DNA of 16,691 bases from JALHTG01 sp964653695 (GTDB lineage: Archaea > Thermoproteota > Bathyarchaeia > 40CM-2-53-6 > JALHTG01): NCBI GenBank assembly GCA_964653695.1, contig CAZZFQ010000027.1, positions 1 to 16,691 of the forward strand, in the 5' to 3' direction. Shown piece by piece: positions 1 to 6,880 of the stretch. The notes beneath the pieces were generated by a model, which saw only the letters and a program-made list of their open reading frames with translations, was not told where the DNA came from and did not search any database. Position 1 is the first letter of the stretch. The number at the start of each line of letters is the position of its first letter. The position numbers and the translations under genes are program-made.

Positions 1-707
1 TGGATGTTGAGTTCGCAAAGAAGGCCGGCATACAGGTCACATCGACGCCAGCTGCGCTGACTGTGAGTGTGGCCGAGCTGACGATTGGTTTGATGCTTGA
101 TGTTCTTCGTCAGATAAGTTTCGCCGACCGCAATATGAAGGAAGGGAAATGGATCAAATCGCGCCTGACAGGTCGCGAGCTGAGAGGAAAGACGGTCGGT
201 GTAATCGGAGCGGGAGGGAGAATCGGAAGCGAGGTGGCTCGAATCTTGAAAGCAGGATTCGGGGCGAACGTTGTCGCCTACGACATCGTCGACATCAGTC
301 GATATGCAGCCGGGCTGGGTATGCAGCTGGCAAAGGACCTTGAAGATCTTCTTGCTTGTTCCGATATTGTCACCGTACATGTCCCATATTCGGAGGCGAC
401 GCATCATCTGCTCAATGACAGGAAGATAGCTGCAATGAAGAAGGGCAGCATCCTCATCAACACGTCCCGAGGCGATGTAGTGGACGGGCAAGCTCTGCTT
501 AAAGCTCTGAAAGAAAAGCACCTTTCTGGTGTGGGGCTTGATGTTTTCCACAGTGAGCCTCCCAAAGAAGAGTGGGAGAAGGAGCTTGTCTCTCTTCAGG
601 ATGGAGTTGCAGTATGCACCTGCCACATAGGCGCACAAACAATCGAAGGTCAGAGAACTGCCAGCGTGATGGCGTCAGAAGCTCTCGTCAAGCTTCTAAA
701 ACCCTAG
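1..707 (+). CDS. D-3-phosphoglycerate dehydrogenase-like D-2-hydroxyacid dehydrogenase (5' end cut by window)
   Basis: NAD-dependent oxidoreductase of the D-isomer-specific 2-hydroxyacid dehydrogenase family, closest in wording to phosphoglycerate dehydrogenase (first step of serine synthesis). The reading frame is open from base 3 and has no start in the window, so the N-terminal substrate domain is mostly missing. Seen: the NTPxALT-like and VAELTIGLML segments, a Rossmann glycine loop (GAGGRIG, bases 207-227), the catalytic Arg in INTSRGDVVD (about base 468), the Glu in FHSEPP (about 555) and the His in CHIGAQT (about 624). The protein ends at LLKP with no ACT regulatory domain, so it is a short form. 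The glycine loop is one residue longer than the usual GxGRIG. The family is sure; the substrate (phosphoglycerate versus another 2-hydroxy acid) is not. Confidence 0.9.
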   Translation, partial: DVEFAKKAGIQVTSTPAALTVSVAELTIGLMLDVLRQISFADRNMKEGKWIKSRLTGRELRGKTVGVIGAGGRIGSEVARILKAGFGANVVAYDIVDISRYAAGLGMQLAKDLEDLLACSDIVTVHVPYSEATHHLLNDRKIAAMKKGSILINTSRGDVVDGQALLKALKEKHLSGVGLDVFHSEPPKEEWEKELVSLQDGVAVCTCHIGAQTIEGQRTASVMASEALVKLLKP

Positions 708-786
708 ATCCACTATCTTGCCAGAACTTCTCATCTGCGGAATGAAGATTTGAGAGAACTCGTGTTCACGTCCTCTATTCTCGTCT

Positions 787-793
787 GGAGGAG
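787..793 (+). promoter_or_regulatory. Strong Shine-Dalgarno that fixes the start of the M20 gene
   Basis: GGAGGAG lies 9 nt before ATG 803. It directly abuts a TTG at 794 and is only 3 nt from a GTG at 797, so those two in-frame candidates are too close to be used. The start was therefore set at 803. Confidence 0.7.
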
Positions 794-802
794 TTGGTGA
801 AA

Positions 803-2014
803 ATGGAAGCGAGGATTAAGCGCATGCCAATATTCCAGTCGATTCGCTCCTGTCGAGATGAGATTCTCGATTTCACCAAAGCTCTGGTGGCTGTGCCGAC
901 TGAGAACCCTCCAGGAACAGCGTATGAGACGTGCGTCAGACTCCTTACGCAGAAGTTAGACGAGATCGATTTGGACAGTAAGATCATAGAGGTTCCTGCC
1001 GCTGGGAAACGCCCTCGTTACTGCATAGTGAGCTCCCATGGGAAAGGCAAGAAGACGCTATACTTCCACGGCCATTACGACGTAGTGCCAGGATTGAGCG
1101 AACGTCAGTTTCGACCGTTCCTTAGGGATGGCAAGCTCTTCGGGCGGGGTTCATCGGACATGAAGAGCGGGCTTGCGGCAATGATCTACGCTATCAAGGC
1201 ACTGAAAGAATGTGGAGACGAGTTGAATGGCAGAATAGGGCTGACGATAGTACCGGATGAGGAAACCGGCGGCGCACTTGGATCACAGTACCTGGACACG
1301 GCAGGTTTGCTAGGTAAGGACGGCATCGGAATGCTTACGGCCGAACCCACAGACGGCATGATCTGGAATGCGAATCGAGGAGCCATTTCAATGCGAGTAA
1401 CGGTGAGAGGAAAACCTGCTCATGTCGGCTTACACTATCAAGGGGTGAATGCGTTTGAGAAGATGCTGACAGTTGCCAACGCGCTACTTGAGTTCAAGAG
1501 AGACGTGGAGAAGAGAAGAACCATGTTCAATATTGAACCAGATGCTGCGCGACGTTCCATACTGTTGATAGGAGGACAGTCCGAAGGAGGGACAAACTTC
1601 AACACTGTCCCTGCGCAGGCCTCCTTCACGCTCGACAGACGGATCAATCCAGAAGAGGATTTGAACGTAGAAAAACGTGAACTTGTCACTCTTCTTCACA
1701 GGCTCAGACGGCACGGACTCGATCTTGGATTTGATATTCTTCAGGAGGCGACATCCTCGGGCGTTTCAGAATATGATCCCGTGGCACGAGCTCTTGCGCA
1801 GAGCGTGCAAGCGGTTACTGGCAAGCCTGCGAGATTTCGAATGTGCCCAGGAGTTCTAGAAATCCGGTTCTATATCAAGAAAGGAATTCCAGCGCTGGCG
1901 TACGGACCGGGGCTTCTATCGGTTTCTCATGGCCCAAATGAGTTTGTAAAGGTCAGAGAAATCCACAGATGTGCAATAGTCTATGCGCTCACGGCCTTGA
2001 GGCTGCTGAGGTAG
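803..2014 (+). CDS. M20 family metallohydrolase (ArgE/DapE-type deacylase or peptidase)
   Basis: Zinc- or cobalt-dependent cytosolic amidohydrolase of 403 aa, normal for the ArgE/DapE/ACY1/CPG2 family. Metal-site residues are all present: HGHYDVV (H91 ligand, D93), GRGSSDMKSG (bridging D119), VPDEETGG (catalytic E153, ligand E154), TAEPT (E181) and the C-terminal SVSHGPNEF (H376). GKPAHVGLH (H207) begins the dimerisation domain and GGTNFNTVP follows at about 262-270. The family removes acyl groups from amino acids (acetyl-ornithine, succinyl-diaminopimelate) or cleaves dipeptides. Nothing nearby is an arginine or lysine biosynthesis gene, so a catabolic deacylase or dipeptidase is just as likely. 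Lies 95 nt after the dehydrogenase and 22 nt before the methyltransferase, perhaps one transcript. The start ATG is chosen from the ribosome-binding site. Confidence 0.92.
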   Translation: MEARIKRMPIFQSIRSCRDEILDFTKALVAVPTENPPGTAYETCVRLLTQKLDEIDLDSKIIEVPAAGKRPRYCIVSSHGKGKKTLYFHGHYDVVPGLSERQFRPFLRDGKLFGRGSSDMKSGLAAMIYAIKALKECGDELNGRIGLTIVPDEETGGALGSQYLDTAGLLGKDGIGMLTAEPTDGMIWNANRGAISMRVTVRGKPAHVGLHYQGVNAFEKMLTVANALLEFKRDVEKRRTMFNIEPDAARRSILLIGGQSEGGTNFNTVPAQASFTLDRRINPEEDLNVEKRELVTLLHRLRRHGLDLGFDILQEATSSGVSEYDPVARALAQSVQAVTGKPARFRMCPGVLEIRFYIKKGIPALAYGPGLLSVSHGPNEFVKVREIHRCAIVYALTALRLLR

Positions 2015-2036
2015 CCTCTCTCTTTGGGCGCTTGGT

Positions 2037-2852
2037 ATGAAGACACACGAAGAAGAGGGGACGATTGCGCGAGATAGCTATGCGTGCCCAAGCTGTAAGT
2101 TGCCTGTATTGCCAAAGGGGGACATCCTGTCTTGCCAGCAGTGTGGGCTAGGCTATCCTGTCGATAGTGGGATCCCAGACTTTATTACGGAGGATCTTTC
2201 AAAGAGCAAACATCCAGTACTAAGGTCAGTTTCCAGTCTCGATAGGCTAGCAAAGATCTACGAGACATGGTTGTGGTACCCTCTTGTCTATCATCTCTAC
2301 GGCGGGTTGTTCATACCCTCAGTCAGTGAAGAGGTGAGGATTGTTACCGACATGGTAGACGCCGACGGTGGCTTGGGACTGGATGTGGCCTGCGGAACAG
2401 GGCTATTCACTCGCTCTATTGCAGGAAGAATGAGGCTTGTCTACGGTATCGATATCTCAAGAGGTATGCTTGAGAAGGCAGCAAGATACGTGCAGGAGAG
2501 AGGGATACACAACATCCGATTTGCTCGAGCAAGGGCGGAGAAGATTCCTTTCCCGGATAACGTTTTCGACGGTGTGGTCTGTTGCGGTGCTCTTCACCTA
2601 TTCCCGGACACAAGGAAAGCGCTGCAGGAGATGGCCAGAGTCACAAAGAAAGACGGTCGATTGGCCGTAATGACGTTTGTGAAGAAACGTCTCTTCAAGT
2701 TCAGAAGGGTCGTTGAGCATCTGAGATTGGACCACGGAGTCCACGTCTTCGATGTAGAGGAATTGAACGGATATCTCTTGGAGACAGGCTTTAGGGATTT
2801 TGCGCACACCATCTACGGATCTTTGATCCTCTTCCATGCGAATAAGGAATGA
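2037..2852 (+). CDS. Class I SAM-dependent methyltransferase with N-terminal zinc ribbon
   Basis: 271 aa. The N-terminus holds a four-cysteine zinc ribbon of the Trm112/RlmA-N type (CPSC at 17-20, CQQC at 33-36, then YPVDSGIPDFI). A linker of about 60 residues leads to a UbiE/COQ5-like Rossmann methyltransferase domain: motif I GLDVACGTG at 114-122, the acidic end of strand 2 in GIDIS (D139, for the SAM ribose), PFPDNVFDGVVC (motif IV region) and an LxEMARVTKKDGRL post-motif. The acceptor is unknown. This domain order occurs in many archaeal and bacterial proteins annotated only as methyltransferases; RNA, quinone or small-molecule targets are all possible. The start ATG has only a weak ribosome-binding site and lies 22 nt after the M20 stop, which suggests co-transcription. 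Confidence 0.88.
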   Translation: MKTHEEEGTIARDSYACPSCKLPVLPKGDILSCQQCGLGYPVDSGIPDFITEDLSKSKHPVLRSVSSLDRLAKIYETWLWYPLVYHLYGGLFIPSVSEEVRIVTDMVDADGGLGLDVACGTGLFTRSIAGRMRLVYGIDISRGMLEKAARYVQERGIHNIRFARARAEKIPFPDNVFDGVVCCGALHLFPDTRKALQEMARVTKKDGRLAVMTFVKKRLFKFRRVVEHLRLDHGVHVFDVEELNGYLLETGFRDFAHTIYGSLILFHANKE

Positions 2853-2928
2853 ATTCTCTGACCTGGCTGCAGTTGAGCTTATTACTTGACTAGCCACGTA
2901 TGACCGACCTCATTGACGGTGATGGTGA

Positions 2929-3627
2929 ATGAGCGGCCTAGGTGAGTCGAAGGCGATCTTCTACTTCAATGTATGTGGGCAGATCAACACCGAAAAGACG
3001 CTGGAGCTTGCCCTTAAGAGGGCCCGCGAACTCGGAATAAAGAACTTGATTGTTGCCTCCGAGACAGGACTGAGCGCTCTCAGAGCTGTAGATCTGATTC
3101 ACGATTCTGGGATAGATCTCATAGTGGTCACTTCGGCGGCTGGCACAAGAATCGAGAGAACCGTGATCGGTGATCTGAAGATAGGAATCCCGGATACAAG
3201 GATATGGGATCAGCTGGAGAAGGGTGGTGCCAAGATCGTTAGGGCCACTGACCCTCTATACAATATTGGAGCCGAACTGGAGCATAGGCGGATCCCGACG
3301 CTCGCAACTCTAGTTCGACAGTGTCTGAAGATGATCAGCTCCGGGACTGCTGTATGCGTTACAGCTGTGCTGATGGCTACTGACAACGGGCAGTTGAGAG
3401 AAGGAGAGGAGGTCGTGGCTGCTGCGGGATCATGGGTCGGCTTGGATACAGCACTCGTCATACAGGCGACAAACTCCGTAAACCTTCTGAAAACGGGATC
3501 ACTGCGGATAAAAGAGATCGTATGTAAACCGCGAAACCCCGCGCACAGTTGGCCAATCAACCAGAAAGACTGGATTGGTGATTTGAAACCTTACAAAGCG
3601 TTTGCTGAACAAGTCTCTACATCGTAG
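2929..3627 (+). CDS. Stand-alone pyruvate-kinase C-terminal (alpha/beta) domain protein, COG1751-like
   Basis: 232 aa matching the uncharacterised archaeal family that has the fold of the pyruvate kinase C-terminal domain but lacks the catalytic barrel. Seen: an N-terminal helix-strand unit with NLIVASETGLSALRAVDL (about 39-56), DLIVVTSAAG (63-72), a conserved middle with GTAVCVTAVLMATDNG (139-154), and EVVAAAGSWVGLDTALVIQA (161-180). No pyruvate kinase active-site segment is present, so it is not the glycolytic enzyme. The domain is the allosteric or nucleotide-binding part in true kinases; the function of the free form is not established as far as I know. GGTGAT at 2919-2924 is a good ribosome-binding site for ATG 2929. 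Lies 76 nt after the methyltransferase and converges on the S9 hydrolase. Confidence 0.85.
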   Translation: MSGLGESKAIFYFNVCGQINTEKTLELALKRARELGIKNLIVASETGLSALRAVDLIHDSGIDLIVVTSAAGTRIERTVIGDLKIGIPDTRIWDQLEKGGAKIVRATDPLYNIGAELEHRRIPTLATLVRQCLKMISSGTAVCVTAVLMATDNGQLREGEEVVAAAGSWVGLDTALVIQATNSVNLLKTGSLRIKEIVCKPRNPAHSWPINQKDWIGDLKPYKAFAEQVSTS

Positions 3628-3641
3628 TGCACACGCAGTTC

Positions 3642-3678
3642 TATGCCGAAACCCACCGTCGGAATATCTGGTGGCATA
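3642..3678. terminator. Possible stem-loop between convergent genes
   Basis: TATGCC (3642-3647) is matched by GGCATA (3673-3678), and ACC/GGT can extend the stem across an internal bulge. It lies in the 77-bp gap between two convergent stop codons. No T-run follows on either strand, so a terminator role is only a guess from position. Confidence 0.25.
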
Positions 3679-3704
3679 CACTTAACGTCATGCCAGACCA
3701 AGTA

Positions 3705-4703
3705 TCAGTCTTTGGATTCAGTGATTCGGTTCTCGAAGGGAGGGCGCAAGTACTTTGCTAGAAATCTGTAGATTTCGCGCCGAGACTCTCTGGCCAGCTT
3801 CGTATCTATCCTGTTGAAGACATGGCCTCCTGGCGCATCCTTGTAGATCTTGTATTCGAACTCTTTGCCTGCTGACTTGAGGGATTTGATTAGATGCTCC
3901 ACTTCGAGAACGTTGACATCCTCATCATTCGTAGCTGTGTGAATCAGTAGAGGTGTTTGAAGCTTTTCAGCATGCCAGACAGGGGAACGGCGCCTATACT
4001 CCTCCACGTCATCATGGGCTGTTTTGCCGACGTGGTACTCGGCGGAGAAGTCGCTTCTGTACTCGTCAGTTTTGTATCCCATACGGGCGACTAGATCGCT
4101 TACGGGAACGCCTGCGTATGCGACTTGATATGCCTCTGGATGAAGGAAAATGTTCATCAAGGTGTGGAGTCCCCCGTGGCTCCAGCCGATGATCCCTACA
4201 CGTTTGGGGTCAGCAAGCTCGCAGTTCTCAACCATCCAGTTCCTTGCGGCGTAGGTATCCTCGACCTCAAGTCCTCCATAGTCTATGAGCTTGTAGAAGC
4301 CACTGCCATATCCTGTACTCCCACGGTACTCTGGCGCTACGATGATGTATCCTTGACGAAGTAGCTCTCTGATTATGTGGACGCCGGAGGATCCCATGTT
4401 GGAGTGTATGCCTCCGTGAATGTAGACTAGAAGCGGATACTTCTTGCCCTCATCAAGGCCTTTTGGGATGAAGACGTATGACCAGAAGACCACAGGATTT
4501 CTTGCACCCATCGCAGTAGGATTGGGAACATAGCGAGGAGGAGGACCGGTCATCCTCACTTTGTCAATATGGGCTACATCTCCCATCCTATGATACCAGA
4601 GAACATCGTCTACAGATTTCATCACGGCATGGAAGGCATGAGTCAACATCTCTTGTTGGTTTCTCAGCTCGTCAATCAACTTCTGAACATCCGGGCTTGA
4701 CAT
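3705..4703 (-). CDS. S9 family (prolyl oligopeptidase-type) serine hydrolase without propeller
   Basis: Alpha/beta hydrolase, 332 aa from the ATG at 4703. Residues are numbered from there. Oxyanion strand IHGGIHS at 95-101; YRGSTGYG at about 126-133, typical of acylaminoacyl-peptidase/DPP-type S9 enzymes; nucleophile elbow GWSHGG with S175; acid in ATNDEDV (D260); catalytic His in GGHVF (H294). S9 peptidases normally carry a beta-propeller of 300 or more residues before this domain. Here only about 70 mostly helical residues precede it, so it is a compact form, either an esterase or an oligopeptide/aminoacyl peptidase. An in-frame TTG at 4715 would add four residues. Neither start has a clear ribosome-binding site, so the message may be leaderless or nearly so. 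Diverges from the ATC-hydrolase-like gene; no signal peptide, so cytosolic. Confidence 0.88.
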   Translation of the reverse strand: MSSPDVQKLIDELRNQQEMLTHAFHAVMKSVDDVLWYHRMGDVAHIDKVRMTGPPPRYVPNPTAMGARNPVVFWSYVFIPKGLDEGKKYPLLVYIHGGIHSNMGSSGVHIIRELLRQGYIIVAPEYRGSTGYGSGFYKLIDYGGLEVEDTYAARNWMVENCELADPKRVGIIGWSHGGLHTLMNIFLHPEAYQVAYAGVPVSDLVARMGYKTDEYRSDFSAEYHVGKTAHDDVEEYRRRSPVWHAEKLQTPLLIHTATNDEDVNVLEVEHLIKSLKSAGKEFEYKIYKDAPGGHVFNRIDTKLARESRREIYRFLAKYLRPPFENRITESKD

Positions 4704-4792
4704 CTCGATCAGCAACTCAATACTACATTTCTTCAGTAAAGTCTTTCCATAACAGTAAAAATGGCAACTGCGATTATCAGCAGTCTGGGTGG

Positions 4793-5335
4793 ATGAAGAG
4801 GTTGGGACATTTGGCCACAGGTTCGATTCGAGAGGTTCTGCCAGAAGAGATCTCTGAAGATACTGAAGATTTCTTTGTCGGCATACTAAGGAGCAAGATG
4901 AGCTCGTGTGCGAGTATCCTTGTGAAAGTCATTCGGGCACTGGAGCTTGAATATGGTCCCAGAGTCATGGAGATCGCTAGGAGTACACTATTGGCATGCG
5001 ATCCCAGGCCGACTTCACAGATGGGAAAGCCTGAAGAGGATCTGCGCATTTTCTGCCAACGGCTGGAGAAAGGATGCATAGGATCGCATCGGTGGCAACG
5101 CCTAGTTGACAGCCCAGACCGAGTCTGCTACAGGTTCTATCGCTGCTTATGGGCCGAAATCTTCAACGAGCTGAAGGCGCCAGATATCGGGAGATGGCTC
5201 TGCGAAGGAGACGAACCAGCCGTAAGATCATTCAACCCCAAGCTCGGGTTCAAGCGAACTAAGACCCTGATGGACAATCAGGGTGAATGCGACCACGTCT
5301 TCTACGTCAGGAGTAACGTCTCAGATCAGAGCTAG
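4793..5335 (+). CDS. L-2-amino-thiazoline-4-carboxylic acid (ATC) hydrolase family protein
   Basis: 180 aa from ATG 4793, which follows GGGTGG. The frame continues upstream to 4697, but that would run into the 5' end of the divergent hydrolase, and the extra 32 residues look non-coding. The C-terminal half carries the family's distinctive pattern: a Cys-rich entry CYRFYRC (112-118), LWAEIFNEL, LCEGDEP (C137, D140), FNPKLGFKRTKTLM (147-160) and GECDHVF (C166). There are eight cysteines in total. In Pseudomonas the named activity opens the ring of L-ATC to N-carbamoyl-L-cysteine during cysteine formation; in anaerobic archaea and bacteria the family is wide and its substrate unproven. No partner gene of that pathway is adjacent. 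Cytosolic; the N-terminal half is helical and not informative. Confidence 0.8.
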   Translation: MKRLGHLATGSIREVLPEEISEDTEDFFVGILRSKMSSCASILVKVIRALELEYGPRVMEIARSTLLACDPRPTSQMGKPEEDLRIFCQRLEKGCIGSHRWQRLVDSPDRVCYRFYRCLWAEIFNELKAPDIGRWLCEGDEPAVRSFNPKLGFKRTKTLMDNQGECDHVFYVRSNVSDQS

Positions 5336-5374
5336 TCCCGCAATGATCACTACTGCTACATCTATCTCAGCATA

Positions 5375-5395
5375 AAGCTCGTGTGGTGAGAGCTT
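5375..5395. repeat. 6-bp inverted repeat in the intergenic region
   Basis: AAGCTC (5375-5380) and GAGCTT (5390-5395) flank a 9-nt loop, 40 nt after the ATC-hydrolase-like stop. The 168-nt gap between the two genes shows no tRNA or ORF, only this repeat and the promoter at 5462. The repeat could help end transcription, but it has no T-run. Confidence 0.25.
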
Positions 5396-5461
5396 GTTGG
5401 CTAGCCCAGTCGACGCGTTCACGAGATCAGCACCCTCGCTCGCCGAAACCGCCACTAAACG

Positions 5462-5468
5462 CTTTTAG
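5462..5468 (+). promoter_or_regulatory. metG: TATA-like element for the MetRS beta-subunit gene
   Basis: CTTTTAG about 38 nt before ATG 5504 predicts a transcript start near 5490 and a leader of about a dozen bases. This is normal for archaeal promoters. The call rests on sequence and spacing only. Confidence 0.45.
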
Positions 5469-5503
5469 GCTAATCAACGTATCTAGCGAGAACGGCGGTT
5501 CCA

Positions 5504-5830
5504 ATGAGCACAGTTACGATAGAAGAGTTTCAAAGATTGGACCTAAGAGTCGGAAAGGTCCTCAAAGCGGAGAGGATCCCTGAAAAGAAGAAGATCTACA
5601 AGCTGCAGATAGATGTGGGCGGGCAACAGATCCAAACAATCGCAGGAGGAGCCGAACACTACTCCCCAGAGTATTTCGAAGGGAGAGCAGTAGTAGTCCT
5701 GCTGAACCTTCAACCGAAGATCATAGGAGGAATCGAATCAAAAGGAATGCTGCTTGCGGCTGACTTTCAGGGAAAACCGATTTGGCTGACTGTGGATGAT
5801 GAGGTCCCGGCGGGGACAAAGGTAAGATAA
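5504..5830 (+). CDS. metG: Methionyl-tRNA synthetase beta subunit / tRNA-binding OB-fold protein
   Basis: 108 aa, a single EMAPII/Arc1p-type tRNA-binding OB fold. Seen: FQRLDLRVGKVLKAE (9-23), IQTIAGGAEHYSPE (43-56), VVVLLNLQPK (63-72) and the family signature GGIESKGMLLAA (75-86). In many archaea this domain, which is fused to the C-terminus of bacterial MetRS, is encoded separately and dimerises to help the catalytic subunit bind tRNA. The catalytic subunit is not in the window. A free-standing CsaA-like chaperone would share the fold, but the GIESKGMLLAA region and the length match the MetRS beta form well. The start follows GGCGG 8 nt upstream and fits the predicted short leader. Confidence 0.88.
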   Translation: MSTVTIEEFQRLDLRVGKVLKAERIPEKKKIYKLQIDVGGQQIQTIAGGAEHYSPEYFEGRAVVVLLNLQPKIIGGIESKGMLLAADFQGKPIWLTVDDEVPAGTKVR

Positions 5831-5863
5831 TCGAGCTGATGCAAATCCAGGCACACAAAGGAA

Positions 5864-5870
5864 TTATATA
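5864..5870 (+). promoter_or_regulatory. TATA box that decides the start of the surface-protein gene
   Basis: TTATATA with purines before it. Transcription should begin near 5892. An in-frame ATG at 5872 sits next to the box and would not be in the mRNA, so the start must be the ATG at 5929, which also has GAGG 8 nt upstream and opens a signal peptide. Confidence 0.65.
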
Positions 5871-5928
5871 GATGCCTCAGATCACCTTGCAAACCTCAAG
5901 AAGACAAGATAGATCCGAGGACTTCCCG

Positions 5929-6828
5929 ATGAAGAAAGCATTGATGGTTGCATGTCTCGTCATATTCATGATCAGCCAGAATCTCGCCTCAGCTTCTGCC
6001 TCGACCTTCTCAGCCAGGATCGAACGTGACGCGATCGATGTTCAGATATCATCGACCCTTAGTCAAAACATCACAAGCCTCTTCGAAAGGAGGATAAGCC
6101 TATCTGGAGATCCGTTAACCAACGTAACAAGGGCGTTTGAGAAACAGATCAAGGCAAAGTCGCCCGAAGCCACTGTCAGGGATATCTCGGCTAATTGTAT
6201 ATTCACCAACACTACCGTTGAGGTCTCTGTGCGGTTCAAAGTCTTGGGGGTCGTTTCAAGGCGGGAAGAATTCGTTACTGCGAATCTGACTTGGAGGGCG
6301 CTCAACATCCTTGACGATTTCTCGGTAGAGAATGTGAGCTACAATCTAGTCGGGAAAGCCTACTTCCGAGGCATCATTCCTCGCTTCGAGAACATGACTG
6401 GAGCGCAGTTCTACGAGAATCGTACGATTCCCGTCACTACTTACAGAGCTAAAGATGTTGCAGGAAACATAACGATGCTGCGATTCAAATCCTTGGAAGC
6501 CCCCCTTATGAATTGGCAGATGGCATACAACATCACGAAAGGAGATACATGTTACAGGCTCAAATTGGGGCGCGTCGTTGACCTCGCGGTTAAGCGGGAA
6601 GTCAACGCTTCAGTAACAGAGCTTGGTGTCTGGATGGATCTTTCAGGTGAGATAGCCACCTCTGGATTCGCCAAGCTCAAGGGAGATTCGATAATGTCCG
6701 AGACTGGCGTCGGGACCTCACATGTCCTAATGCTTGTATCTGTTGTCGTACCGTTATTGATTGCTTTCACAGCCCGGATAATCGAGAGGAAGACGATAAG
6801 AACCAAGACCGAACTCAAGAGAAGATAG
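5929..6828 (+). CDS. Secreted, membrane-anchored, N-glycosylation-rich protein of unknown function
   Basis: 299 aa from ATG 5929. N-terminal signal peptide (MKKALMVACLVIFMI, then a small-residue ASASAS region at about 20-25). Ectodomain of about 235 residues with ten N-x-S/T sequons (N47, 65, 94, 119, 135, 155, 164, 180, 201, 226). C-terminal transmembrane helix at about 265-282, followed by the basic tail RIIERKTIRTKTELKRR inside the cell. This is a type I topology. The ectodomain looks beta-rich with short amphipathic strands. I recognise no family. Sequon density suits an archaeal cell-surface protein modified by AglB. Only two cysteines (C90, C208) lie in the ectodomain, perhaps one disulfide. 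It has its own promoter, so it is not a passenger of metG. Confidence 0.75.
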   Translation: MKKALMVACLVIFMISQNLASASASTFSARIERDAIDVQISSTLSQNITSLFERRISLSGDPLTNVTRAFEKQIKAKSPEATVRDISANCIFTNTTVEVSVRFKVLGVVSRREEFVTANLTWRALNILDDFSVENVSYNLVGKAYFRGIIPRFENMTGAQFYENRTIPVTTYRAKDVAGNITMLRFKSLEAPLMNWQMAYNITKGDTCYRLKLGRVVDLAVKREVNASVTELGVWMDLSGEIATSGFAKLKGDSIMSETGVGTSHVLMLVSVVVPLLIAFTARIIERKTIRTKTELKRR

Positions 6829-6880
6829 CTATCGTTGGCATAGAAAATCGGAGAATCCTGTCAAACGGATGAGGCCCTCC

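Noticed and set aside
2598..2897. A 99-residue minus-strand frame over the methyltransferase end
   Set aside because: The plus-strand methyltransferase has clear motifs through this region and the minus frame has none.
4697..4792. N-terminal extension of the ATC-hydrolase-like protein
   Set aside because: It overlaps the start of the divergent hydrolase and lies across its promoter region; ATG 4793 has a ribosome-binding site and gives a typical family length.
5336..5503. Possible tRNA or small RNA in the gap before metG
   Set aside because: I looked for a T-loop (GTTCGA-type), a paired acceptor stem and C/D box motifs and found none; only a 6-bp hairpin and a TATA-like element are present.
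5872..5928. Upstream ATG for the surface protein
   Set aside because: It directly follows the TATA box, so it would not be in the transcript, and it would put 19 polar residues before the signal peptide.
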